A stretch of 7,116 bases of DNA. Origin: an uncultured Jeotgalicoccus sp. (GTDB taxonomy: Bacteria > Bacillota > Bacilli > Staphylococcales > Salinicoccaceae). This document shows, in pieces, positions 1-6,075 of the stretch. Position numbers and translations under genes: made by a program. The notes below the pieces were generated by a model. It was not told where the DNA came from, searched no databases, and saw only the letters and a program-made list of their open reading frames with translations. The stretch is taken from positions 1-7,116 of the forward strand of contig CANRKV010000079.1 of the NCBI GenBank assembly GCA_947631305.1. The letters are read 5' to 3'. Every line of letters begins with the position of its first letter. Within the stretch, counting starts at the first letter, position 1.

Positions 1-92
1 GTAAATACACTCCATGCGTAAACTGAACCGATTGAAATATGTATGCCCACCCCAGCAAGAGCAATCAGCCAGCGATTTTTCTTTGTTTGCAT
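1..92 (-). CDS. OFA-family MFS transporter, N-terminal fragment (partial)
   Basis: This is the first 30 codons of a gene that runs off the left edge. It starts at an ATG (complement of 90-92), six bases after a GGGGG Shine-Dalgarno sequence (99-103). The visible protein begins MQTKKNRWLIALAGVGIHIS and continues with IGSVYAWSVF. A short basic cytoplasmic end is followed by the first membrane helix, which carries the GVGIHISIGSVYAWSVF signature of the oxalate/formate antiporter (OFA) branch of the major facilitator superfamily. Members of this branch exchange or import small carboxylates such as oxalate, formate or lactate. The substrate cannot be told from this piece. The divergent neighbour is fdhD, which serves formate dehydrogenase, so a link to formate is tempting but inferred. 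Family assignment is fairly sure; function is open. Confidence 0.8.
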   Translation of the reverse strand, partial: MQTKKNRWLIALAGVGIHISIGSVYAWSVF

Positions 93-113
93 GTAAATCC
101 CCCTATTGTTTTT

Positions 114-141
114 GACGAATTCCTAAAATTGTAATTTCGTC
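114..141. repeat. Operator-like inverted repeat GACGAA-N16-TTCGTC
   Basis: GACGAA (114-119) and TTCGTC (136-141) are perfect inverted six-base arms around a 16-base AT-rich spacer. The repeat overlaps the fdhD -35 element and lies at the start of the transporter transcript. It could be a binding site for a dimeric regulator, a small hairpin in the transporter leader, or chance. I recognise no known operator in it. Confidence 0.25.
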
Positions 142-157
142 TTAAATGTGATTATAT
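129..157 (+). promoter_or_regulatory. Promoter of fdhD
   Basis: On the plus strand TTGTAA (129-134) is followed after 17 bases by TTATAT (152-157), preceded by an extended -10 TG dinucleotide (149-150). The start of transcription would be near 164, about 45 bases before the fdhD ATG. The -10 is the same AT-rich palindrome (TTATATAA, 152-159) used on the other strand, so RNA polymerase can probably serve only one direction at a time. Confidence 0.5.
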
Positions 158-179
158 AAAGAAAAAGAAGCCTTTACAA
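151..179 (-). promoter_or_regulatory. Promoter of the OFA-family transporter gene
   Basis: On the minus strand a -35 element TTGTAA (174-179) lies 17 bases from a perfect -10 TATAAT (151-156). Transcription would begin near 144, giving a leader of about 50 bases before the ATG at 92. The -10 coincides with the -10 of the opposing fdhD promoter. Called by eye from the sigma-A consensus. Confidence 0.65.
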
Positions 180-208
180 TAAGATTCGAAGTAGGAGATG
201 TACTCATT

Positions 209-1012
209 ATGGAAATTGTTACTAAAAACACTATCCGCCGGTATACGGACGGAAAATTCATCGAAACTGATGATATAATTGCCGAGGAATTTCCACTGAC
301 TATATATTTAAACGATGTAGAGTTTGCAACTTTAGTCTGCTCGCCTGACGACTTGGAAGAACTCGTTATCGGCTTTTTAGCATCCGAAGGCGCTCTGCGT
401 TCTTTTAAAGAAATCGTATCGATGAACATCGATGAACGAGGCGGATTCTGCCACGTCACAGTTTCACGTGAACTGCCTAAGGACTACGGCTCGTTTTCAA
501 AACGTGTGCTCGGTTCATGCTGCGGTAAAAGCCGTCAGTTCTATTTTCAGTCAGATGTGGATACAGCGAAATTCTCACTTTCAGACACGAAGCTTACACC
601 TGAACAGTGCATCAGTCTGATGAAAGAAATGCAGGAAGAAAGTACAATCTTTAAAGATACGGGCGGCATTCACAATGCGAGCATCGCGTCGCCGGACGGT
701 ACTATTGTCCATAAAGGTGACATCGGCCGTCATAACGCACTCGACAAACTTTACGGACACTGTCTCCAGAACAACATTTCCGTTAAAGATAAAGTCATCG
801 TGTTCAGCGGGCGTATCTCGTCTGAAGTATTGACAAAAGCTTCAAAAATCGGTGTCGGCATTGTCCTCAGCAAGTCAGCTCCGACCGACCTTGCGATTAA
901 GCTGGCTCATGATTTAAATATTACAGCTGCAGGTTTTATCCGAGGCAGTTCGTTTAATATTTACAGCCATCCGTGGCGCATTATCGGCGCAGATGACCTC
1001 GAAAGTGAATAA
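209..1012 (+). CDS. fdhD: FdhD, formate dehydrogenase accessory sulfurtransferase
   Basis: FdhD passes sulfur from a cysteine desulfurase to the molybdenum/tungsten bis-PGD cofactor of formate dehydrogenase, which needs it for activity; it acts in the cytoplasm. The 267-residue product has the usual family length. Landmarks are the DLEELVIGFLASEG segment (48-61), the cysteine motif GSCCGKSR (C104, C105), TGGIHNA (151-157), the hallmark DIGRHNALDK (171-180) and FSGRISSE (199-206). The E. coli protein has a CxxC pair; here there are two adjacent cysteines instead, as I recall from staphylococcal FdhD. The ATG is preceded by AGGAGA (193-198) with ten bases of spacing. The gene has its own promoter and ends at a strong palindromic terminator, so it is probably transcribed alone. 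No formate dehydrogenase gene lies in the window. Confidence 0.95.
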   Translation: MEIVTKNTIRRYTDGKFIETDDIIAEEFPLTIYLNDVEFATLVCSPDDLEELVIGFLASEGALRSFKEIVSMNIDERGGFCHVTVSRELPKDYGSFSKRVLGSCCGKSRQFYFQSDVDTAKFSLSDTKLTPEQCISLMKEMQEESTIFKDTGGIHNASIASPDGTIVHKGDIGRHNALDKLYGHCLQNNISVKDKVIVFSGRISSEVLTKASKIGVGIVLSKSAPTDLAIKLAHDLNITAAGFIRGSSFNIYSHPWRIIGADDLESE

Positions 1013-1020
1013 AAAAATTA

Positions 1021-1056
1021 AAAACCAGTTACGGAAATATTTCCGTAACTGGTTTT
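1021..1056. terminator. Bidirectional terminator, perfect 36-bp palindrome
   Basis: Two exact 18-base arms (1021-1038 and 1039-1056) centred on AAAT/ATTT form a perfect palindrome, AAAACCAGTTACGGAAAT and its complement. It is flanked by an A-run on the left and a T-rich stretch on the right. It sits 8 bases after the fdhD stop and 7 bases after the stop of the converging glucosaminidase gene, so it can end transcription from both sides. Confidence 0.93.
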
Positions 1057-1063
1057 ATTTTAG

Positions 1064-1846
1064 TTATTCTTCAATGTAATTTTCTGTCTGCAGTTCTTCA
1101 TATTCCAAGCCGAGCGAATTGTAATAACCGTTCATTATGCTCGCAATTTTTTCTGCCCACTCTATATCGGTTGCATAGAGATGTGTACCTGGGTTCTCCG
1201 GATTCCAGCGCATGCGGTATAAAGTATTCTGGTTATTATCAAGATAGTTTGCCCTGACAAATTCAGCACCGCCGATAATCGCAGCTTCCGGTGCTGACCA
1301 GTCTGCTTTTTGTGCATAACTCGAACCTTCAGCAACCGCAGCATGATCAAACGCTCCAATCCCGAAAAAGTTATAGTATGTTGTCCCCTCAACTTCAATG
1401 CCGGAAGCAAGTTCCGACTGTCCGTGTCCGGTTTCGAGGAGTGCATGGCTGATAAGATACACCGCATTTACGTTATGCGTTTGTTCCGCTTCGATAAAAG
1501 CAGCGCCTTTACCTTCCAATATTCCTTTGCCCTCAAGCAGTTCATTTAATTCATCTTCATCAGCACCGGTCATCGAATCAAGGGGCAGGAATTGAAAATC
1601 ATTACTGCTGTTAATCGTCATCGCTTCTTTAATATCATTTTCGTCTGCGTATTCTGTTGCTCTGTCAGTCAGTTTAACGTCACCGGTATTATTATTAACC
1701 TGCATGCTGACGGCTTCTTCAAAAGTATACGTGGAAATCTCCTCCGTCTTAAAAAATGATGTTTCTGAAACAAAGAATGCCAGCGTAAATAATGCCATTA
1801 CAACAATCAGCAATATAAACGGAATGTTTTCTTTTATCTTTTCCAT
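1064..1846 (-). CDS. Membrane-anchored N-acetylglucosaminidase (GH73, SagA/SagB-like)
   Basis: This is a peptidoglycan hydrolase of the endo-beta-N-acetylglucosaminidase family (GH73), which cuts glycan strands of the cell wall. The 260-residue product (counted from the ATG) has a short basic cytoplasmic start, one membrane helix at about 7-26 with no obvious cleavage site, a linker rich in Glu, Asp and Asn, and the catalytic domain at about 113-240. Motifs are SHALLETGHGQSELASG with probable catalytic Glu138, YYNFFGIGAFD (157-167), and an ending NTLYRMRWNP...HLYATDIEWAEKIA. The layout matches the membrane-bound SagA/SagB proteins of staphylococci, which shorten glycan strands; which of the two it matches is unclear. 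I chose ATG at 1846 because GGAGG (1853-1857) lies six bases before it. An in-frame GTG at 1852 directly abuts that site and is too close to use. Confidence 0.88.
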   Translation of the reverse strand: MEKIKENIPFILLIVVMALFTLAFFVSETSFFKTEEISTYTFEEAVSMQVNNNTGDVKLTDRATEYADENDIKEAMTINSSNDFQFLPLDSMTGADEDELNELLEGKGILEGKGAAFIEAEQTHNVNAVYLISHALLETGHGQSELASGIEVEGTTYYNFFGIGAFDHAAVAEGSSYAQKADWSAPEAAIIGGAEFVRANYLDNNQNTLYRMRWNPENPGTHLYATDIEWAEKIASIMNGYYNSLGLEYEELQTENYIEE

Positions 1847-1858
1847 GGGCACCCTCCG

Positions 1859-1892
1859 AAAAAATAAATGAGACTGACAATGTCAGTCTCAT
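1859..1892 (-). terminator. Terminator-like hairpin with T-tract abutting the glucosaminidase ribosome site
   Basis: On the minus strand a 12-base arm ATGAGACTGACA (1881-1892 region) pairs with its exact complement (1868-1879) around a minimal loop, followed by TTTATTTTTT (1859-1868) and then at once CGGAGGG. By shape it is an intrinsic terminator for the small gene upstream. It lies downstream of the predicted glucosaminidase promoter, so it is also part of that gene's 5' leader. It could act as an attenuator, a leaky terminator, or a 5' stabilising hairpin. Confidence 0.7.
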
Positions 1893-1905
1893 ATTTATGT
1901 TTAAT

Positions 1906-1933
1906 ATATTAGCGCGGTTTTTCCGCTAGTCAA
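1906..1933 (-). promoter_or_regulatory. Promoter of the glucosaminidase gene
   Basis: TTGACT (1928-1933) and TAATAT (1906-1911) on the minus strand are separated by 16 bases. The -35 begins inside the last codons of the upstream small gene, whose stop is at 1926-1928. The spacer contains a short GCGG/CCGC inverted repeat. The transcript would start near 1899 and have a leader of about 53 bases, nearly half of it in the hairpin described at 1859-1892. Confidence 0.6.
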
Positions 1934-2102
1934 ATAAAACTGCCTCTAACTCTTTCAACTTTTCCTGGCTTTCTTCGTCCAGTGACTCCACAGTTATTCG
2001 CTGTTCAAGCAAATCCGTAGCCTCTTCGAAAGAAATACCAATCGCTTCACTGATTTGATATGCAGTTAAATTGCCTTTTAAAATGTTTAAATCTGTCTCC
2101 AT
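1926..2102 (-). CDS. Small helix-turn-helix-like protein, 58 residues
   Basis: A compact gene with ATG (2100-2102), an AGGTGA ribosome site (2107-2112) 4 bases upstream, and a TAG stop. The product begins METDLNILKGNLTAYQISEA and continues IGISFEEATDLLEQRI. The TAYQISEAIGIS stretch (13-24) followed by a second helix (25-35) has the pattern of the short Xre-like helix-turn-helix modules common in small Firmicutes proteins, where the usual version reads roughly TxYQIsk.tGIs.stis.lr. Here the recognition helix is acidic (EEATDLLEQR) rather than basic, so DNA binding is doubtful and a protein-binding role is possible. The tail (40-58) is acidic and helical. It lies between the transporter gene and the glucosaminidase gene on the same strand; a role in controlling the latter is speculation. 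No function is known to me. Confidence 0.75.
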   Translation of the reverse strand: METDLNILKGNLTAYQISEAIGISFEEATDLLEQRITVESLDEESQEKLKELEAVLFD

Positions 2103-2241
2103 AAAATCACCTGTTCAAAAGTAATAGATTATCGAGAGCTTATACAATTCATCTTCCGCAGATAAATTCGTTAAATGATTAAATATGAAGCTCAAGACAA
2201 ATTTGCTGCTTAATTAGTGAATTTTTTTACTTAGTAGATTA

Positions 2242-2270
2242 ATTAAACTACATTATCCAGAAATTTTCAA
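2242..2270 (-). promoter_or_regulatory. Candidate promoter of the small HTH-like gene
   Basis: TTGAAA (2265-2270) and TTTAAT (2242-2247) on the minus strand have the ideal 17-base spacing and each match five of six consensus bases. The start would be near 2235, leaving an AT-rich leader of about 130 bases before the ATG at 2102. In the rest of the 2103-2312 gap I see no convincing gene, and no clear intrinsic terminator after the transporter gene that ends at 2313, so readthrough from that gene is possible. Confidence 0.4.
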
Positions 2271-2312
2271 GCTGGCAATTATATTTTTATCATTTTATTA
2301 CATTATATACAC

Positions 2313-3626
2313 CTATAGTACCATACCTGCAATGAAACCTGTAATTACGACAGGTATATTTAAAAAGATAAATGTAGGCACACATGTGTCCCATATGTGG
2401 TCGTGCTGACCATCAACATTGAGACCTGCTGTCGGACCGAGCGTTGAATCTGATGCCGGGGAACCAGCATCACCGAGCACACCTGCTGTACCGACAATCG
2501 CAATAATTGCCGCCATTGATAAACCGAGTTCTGCACCCATAGGAACGAAAATTGCCCCGATAATCGGCAGCGTTGCGAATGATGAGCCGATGCCCATCGT
2601 TACAACTAAACCGACAACCAGCATTCCCATTACGATAAATGCCTTATTATTGCCGAGAGTATCTGAAATACTGTTTACAAGCGGCAGTACATCTTCCGTT
2701 GCAGTAATCACTCCGGCAAAACCGTTCGCCGCAAGCATTACCATACCGATGTAGGCCATAATTTTAATACCGTTAACTAATTCACGGTCAAGATCTGCCC
2801 ACTTAAATTGCAGTGACAGGAAGAAAACCATAATCCCGCCGAGTGCACCGAAAATCATCGAGTCCGTAAAGAACTGAACAGTAAAAGTGACGATAATAGC
2901 AATCGTAGCAGTAATTAATGTTTTAGCGCTGACGGTTACCCGTTCAGCCGACATTTCACTTTCCTTATTAAGGTACTTTCTCGGTTTTCTGAAGTAGAAA
3001 AATGCGAGTATAAGCCCTGCGACAAACCCGAGAGCCGGAATTATCATACTGGGGGCAACATCATTAAATTCTATCGTTGCGCCGGCATTGGCAAAACTCG
3101 TCACGATTGTGTTTTGGAATATTTGTCCATAGCCGAACGGCAGTATTGCATACGTAAATGTAAGTCCAAAAGTCATAACTATCGCAAGGAGTCTGCGGTC
3201 CAGCTGCAGCTCGTTAAACAGACTGATCAGCGGTGGAATAAGTATAGGAATAAACGCAATATGCACTGGAATTAAATTTTGACTGATCATAGAAATAACG
3301 AGCAGCGTTACTATTAATGAAACCTTCGCAATTACACGTGCTTTTGTTGTTTTATTTGCATTCAGCAAGCCGAGAATTTTATCTACCATAACGTCGGTTA
3401 TACCGCTGTATGCGATTAACGCAGCAAACCCACCGAGAAGTGCATAGCTGAGTGCAATTTCTGCACCGTTGACAATCCCCCCGGTAAACACACCGATAAC
3501 CTCATCGATGCCCATACCTGAAAGCAGGCCGCCGGTCAGTGCGCCGATAAATAATGCTAATATAACGTTAAGCCGGCACAAGCTTAAAACGACCATAACG
3601 AGAATCGCTATTAAAACTGAATTCAT
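2313..3626 (-). CDS. YuiF/NhaC-family membrane transporter
   Basis: The 437-residue product is almost entirely hydrophobic, with about eleven or twelve membrane segments and a charged cytoplasmic loop at about 212-232 (FRKPRKYLNKESEMSAER). It resembles the Bacillus YuiF group of the NhaC / ion transporter superfamily, proteins annotated either as Na+/H+ antiporters or as amino acid (for example histidine) permeases. Family marks are the N-terminal MVVLSLCRLNVILALFIGAL region (11-30), SQNLIPVHIAFIPILIPP (115-132), and a polar conserved stretch at 385-416 containing GDAGSPASDSTLGPTAG and DGQHDHIWDTCVP near the C-terminus. The substrate cannot be decided from sequence. ATG is preceded by GGAGG (3634-3638) at seven bases. 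The gene diverges from metA, which does not by itself show that it carries methionine or its precursors. Confidence 0.88.
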   Translation of the reverse strand: MNSVLIAILVMVVLSLCRLNVILALFIGALTGGLLSGMGIDEVIGVFTGGIVNGAEIALSYALLGGFAALIAYSGITDVMVDKILGLLNANKTTKARVIAKVSLIVTLLVISMISQNLIPVHIAFIPILIPPLISLFNELQLDRRLLAIVMTFGLTFTYAILPFGYGQIFQNTIVTSFANAGATIEFNDVAPSMIIPALGFVAGLILAFFYFRKPRKYLNKESEMSAERVTVSAKTLITATIAIIVTFTVQFFTDSMIFGALGGIMVFFLSLQFKWADLDRELVNGIKIMAYIGMVMLAANGFAGVITATEDVLPLVNSISDTLGNNKAFIVMGMLVVGLVVTMGIGSSFATLPIIGAIFVPMGAELGLSMAAIIAIVGTAGVLGDAGSPASDSTLGPTAGLNVDGQHDHIWDTCVPTFIFLNIPVVITGFIAGMVL

Positions 3627-3650
3627 TGTTTTTCCTCCAAAACTTAATTA

Positions 3651-3678
3651 AATATAATATTTTTGATTTTTTCGACAA
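3651..3678 (-). promoter_or_regulatory. Promoter of the YuiF-like transporter gene
   Basis: On the minus strand TTGTCG (3673-3678) is followed after 16 bases by TATATT (3651-3656). Transcription would start near 3645, giving a very short leader of about 18 bases that includes the GGAGG site. The A/T-rich spacer (AAAAAATCAAAAATAT) is typical of Firmicutes promoters. The -35 lies only eight bases from the metA -35 on the other strand. Confidence 0.5.
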
Positions 3679-3686
3679 TTTCAATG

Positions 3687-3716
3687 TTGACTGTAATTCG
3701 TTTTCACTGTTACATT
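3687..3716 (+). promoter_or_regulatory. Promoter of metA
   Basis: TTGACT (3687-3692) is a good -35. The best -10 is TACATT (3711-3716), matching four of six bases with an 18-base spacer. A start near 3723 leaves only about 33 bases before the metA ATG, too short for a SAM riboswitch or T-box. Control, if any, must act on transcription initiation. Confidence 0.45.
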
Positions 3717-3755
3717 AAAGAGTACTTACTATTTGTTATTTAAGGACGTGAACGC

Positions 3756-4679
3756 ATGCCCATAAAAATCATCGAAGGACTGCCTGTTCGAACGAAACTG
3801 CAGCAAGAACAAGTATATACCATAGAAGCTTCCCGCGCGATAACACAGGACATTCGTCCATTAAAAATTCTTATTTTAAACCTTATGCCGCTAAAAGAAA
3901 CGACTGAACTTCAGCTGTTAAGACTGCTCGGCAACTCACCTCTTCAAATCGATGTCGAATTCTTGCATATGTCTTCCCATCAAAGCAGAAATACGCCGAC
4001 CAGCCACTTGCAGAAATTTTATAAAACACATGAAGAAGTTAAAGATGACTATTTTGACGGTATGATTGTTACCGGTGCTCCGGTTGAAAAATTTAATTTT
4101 GAACAGGTTGGATATATCGACGAACTTAAGGAAGTTACGGACTGGGCACAGACACATGTCTTTTCCCGCTTTTATATTTGCTGGGGTGCACAGTTTGCAT
4201 TAAACCATTACTATAATATCGAAAAGTATACTTTATCAGAAAAATTGTTCGGTGTGTTCGATTATCAAAATATAAAACCGGAACATCCGTATGTTCGCGG
4301 TTTTGATGATATATATCAGGTTCCCCAGTCCAGACATACGAAAATTGATTACGATGCATTAAACGACATTCCGGACTTGGAGGTACTGACCTCCAATAAA
4401 GATTACGGTCCGGATATCATTACATCTAAAAACCAGCGTGATTTATTCATTTTCGGCCACCTTGAATACGACAGAGAAACATTGAAGGCGGAATATGACC
4501 GTGATGCCGGCAGCGGGATGGACACTGCAGTTCCGTTTAACTATTATCCGGACGATAATCCGGAGGAAAATCCGAAATTTCAATGGCGCAGCCACGGGCA
4601 TCTGCTATTTAACAACTGGCTGAATGAAACTTACCAGAATACATTATACGATTTAACTAAATTACAAGAACAGAAATAA
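3756..4679 (+). CDS. metA: Homoserine O-acetyltransferase, MetA family
   Basis: This cytoplasmic enzyme activates homoserine by acylating its hydroxyl group, the first step committed to methionine. The 307-residue product has the full family length and numbering. It shows Lys47 (LMPLKETTE), the catalytic Cys142 in FYICWGAQF, and His235 and Glu237 in FGHLEYDR, the usual cysteine-histidine-glutamate set. Position 111 is glutamate (TGAPVEKF), where E. coli has glycine (TGAPLG). In the studied Bacillus cereus enzyme Glu111 selects acetyl-CoA over succinyl-CoA, so I call acetyltransferase rather than succinyltransferase. ATG follows AAGGA (3742-3746) with nine bases between. The gene stands alone between a divergent transporter and a convergent aromatic operon. 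Confidence 0.95.
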   Translation: MPIKIIEGLPVRTKLQQEQVYTIEASRAITQDIRPLKILILNLMPLKETTELQLLRLLGNSPLQIDVEFLHMSSHQSRNTPTSHLQKFYKTHEEVKDDYFDGMIVTGAPVEKFNFEQVGYIDELKEVTDWAQTHVFSRFYICWGAQFALNHYYNIEKYTLSEKLFGVFDYQNIKPEHPYVRGFDDIYQVPQSRHTKIDYDALNDIPDLEVLTSNKDYGPDIITSKNQRDLFIFGHLEYDRETLKAEYDRDAGSGMDTAVPFNYYPDDNPEENPKFQWRSHGHLLFNNWLNETYQNTLYDLTKLQEQK

Positions 4680-4704
4680 AAAGGCGCCCGGCGGGCGCCT
4701 TTTT
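4678..4704. terminator. Bidirectional GC-rich terminator between metA and the chorismate mutase gene
   Basis: AAAAAGGCGCCC (4678-4689) and GGGCGCCTTTTT (4693-4704) are exact complements around the loop GGC. The stem is seven G/C pairs flanked by five A/T pairs, with A and T runs on either side, so it works in both directions. It begins within the metA stop codon and ends two bases before the chorismate mutase stop. Confidence 0.96.
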
Positions 4705-4706
4705 AT

Positions 4707-4997
4707 TTAGCATGTTTTTGTATGCTGAGTGTGAAGACATTCCTTTTGTCTTCTTCGTGAAAGCTCCATGAGGTGTTTACTAAATTCCGAGATGTAAGTA
4801 TCCAGCGTACGATCATTTAAATAGGAAATATTTTTATTAATAACCATTTTCTCACGCTGTGCATCTAAAACCGGAACGTTATTTCTGAGTTTATACTCAG
4901 CGATTTCCGTTGATACTTTCATTCTCTTTTCGAAAAGCTGAACGAGCTGGCGGTCTATCTGATCTATTTCATTTCGTAACTCTTCATGTCTCCCCAT
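4707..4997 (-). CDS. aroQ: Monofunctional chorismate mutase, AroQ class
   Basis: The enzyme rearranges chorismate to prephenate, the branch point to tyrosine and phenylalanine. The 96-residue all-helical product keeps every active-site residue of the E. coli AroQ mutase domain at matching spacing: Arg8, Arg25, Lys36, Asp45, Arg48, Glu49 (LDAQRE), Ser80 and Gln84. The tail after 85 (KECLHTQHTKTC) is outside the fold. It is the second gene of an operon: its ATG lies 16 bases after the DAHP synthase stop and an AGGAGG (5004-5009) sits in the gap, so translation is probably linked. In Bacillus and Staphylococcus aureus this domain is fused to the N-terminus of DAHP synthase; here it is separate and placed after it. 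A physical complex with the synthase, as described for some split systems, is possible but unproven. Confidence 0.94.
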   Translation of the reverse strand: MGRHEELRNEIDQIDRQLVQLFEKRMKVSTEIAEYKLRNNVPVLDAQREKMVINKNISYLNDRTLDTYISEFSKHLMELSRRRQKECLHTQHTKTC

Positions 4998-5013
4998 GGT
5001 TAGCCTCCTTATA

Positions 5014-6051
5014 TTATTTTGTGTGAATTACACTGTTTACTGTTTTACCTTCAATCTCAAGTAAGACATTTATCGTGTCCATTAATTCTTTGAACTCTGA
5101 AGGTGTCAGACATTGCTGACCATCACTCCAAGCATTTTCAGGATCTTCATGAACTTCTATCTGCAGACCATTTGCACCGGCCATAACTGCTGCTTTAGCC
5201 ATTGAAGGAATCAGGTATCTGACGCCTGCTGCGTGTGACGGGTCAACGATAATCGGTAAGTGAGATTCTTTCTGCGCTACTGGAACAGCCTGAATATCAA
5301 GCGTGTTGCGTGTCGCTGTTTCGAAAGTACGGATACCGCGCTCTACAAGAACAACGTTATTGTTCCCGCCGGCCATAATGTACTCTGCCGACATTAACCA
5401 TTCCTGAATTGTTGCAGACATTCCACGTTTTAAGTAAATTGGTTTGTTTGTCTGGCCTAAAGCTTTAAGCAAATCGAAGTTCTGCATGTTGCGTGCTCCA
5501 ATTTGAATCACATCAACCATATCAACAAATGTATCTAAATGATCTGTTCCCATCAGTTCTGAAACGATAGGCAGACCCGTTTCTTTTTTAGCTTCATTTA
5601 AAATTTTAAGTCCTTCAACGCCAAGCCCCTGGAAGCTGTACGGTGATGTACGCGGTTTGAACGCTCCGCCTCGTAATGAATTGGCACCTGCATCTTTTAA
5701 TTTAATTGCTAATTCAACTGTACTGTCTAAATCTTCAACAGAACAAGGTCCTGCGCAGACCATGAAGTTTTCAGCCCCGACCTTAACACCGTTGCCGACG
5801 TCAATAATACTGTCGTCTTCCTGGAAACTTCTGTTCGCTTTCTTGTATGGCTTTTGAATTCTGTACACCCCGTCTACGATACTGTATTTTTTGAAATCAT
5901 TTTCGGAGACTTTCGATGTATCGCCGATCAGGCCGATTATTGTACGTCTTTCACCATCAGAACGGTGAACTCTGAAACCTGCTTCCTCGATGTTTGAAAC
6001 GAGTGTCTTAATGTTACCTTCCGTTGCGTCGCGCTTTACATGAATAATCAT
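5014..6051 (-). CDS. aroF: 3-Deoxy-7-phosphoheptulonate (DAHP) synthase, type I beta with N-terminal regulatory domain
   Basis: The enzyme joins phosphoenolpyruvate and erythrose 4-phosphate, the entry step of the shikimate pathway. The 345-residue product has an N-terminal ferredoxin-like domain (about 1-68, MIIHVKRDAT...VYRIQKPY) as in the Thermotoga maritima enzyme, where it mediates feedback inhibition by tyrosine and phenylalanine. The catalytic barrel (about 80-340) has VCAGPCSVE, RGGAFKPRTSPYSFQGLG, QIGARNMQNF, LKRG and VERGIRTFET. The four metal ligands align as Cys103, His273, Glu299 and Asp310. The ATG follows AGGAGG (6061-6066) with nine bases between. It is first in an operon with chorismate mutase. 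The transcript passes through a long leader with an aromatic leader peptide and an intrinsic terminator, so the gene is probably controlled both by attenuation and by feedback on the enzyme. Confidence 0.95.
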   Translation of the reverse strand: MIIHVKRDATEGNIKTLVSNIEEAGFRVHRSDGERRTIIGLIGDTSKVSENDFKKYSIVDGVYRIQKPYKKANRSFQEDDSIIDVGNGVKVGAENFMVCAGPCSVEDLDSTVELAIKLKDAGANSLRGGAFKPRTSPYSFQGLGVEGLKILNEAKKETGLPIVSELMGTDHLDTFVDMVDVIQIGARNMQNFDLLKALGQTNKPIYLKRGMSATIQEWLMSAEYIMAGGNNNVVLVERGIRTFETATRNTLDIQAVPVAQKESHLPIIVDPSHAAGVRYLIPSMAKAAVMAGANGLQIEVHEDPENAWSDGQQCLTPSEFKELMDTINVLLEIEGKTVNSVIHTK

Positions 6052-6075
6052 ATTTAACAGCCTCCTAAAATTTTT

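Noticed and set aside
1310..1595. Plus-strand frames opposite the glucosaminidase gene
   Set aside because: They are shadows of the GH73 domain, with no ribosome site and no recognisable protein features.
1847..1852. GTG at 1852 as start of the glucosaminidase gene
   Set aside because: The Shine-Dalgarno GGAGG ends at 1853, directly against the GTG, leaving no spacing. ATG at 1846 has the normal six bases.
2235..2252. Imperfect palindrome GTAG-A-TTAATTAA-A-CTAC as operator or terminator
   Set aside because: It is short, AT-rich, has a central A/A mismatch, and has no T-tract in a useful position. It overlaps the likely -10 of the small gene but is too weak to call.
2103..2312. Intrinsic terminator after the YuiF-like gene
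   Set aside because: Only a four-base CCAG/CTGG stem is visible (2257-2275), with no T-run after it.
2419..2754. Plus-strand open frame of 111 codons inside the transporter gene
   Set aside because: It is exactly antisense to the conserved YuiF-like coding region, its Pro/Ser/Ala/Ile-rich composition mirrors that gene, and no ribosome site precedes it.
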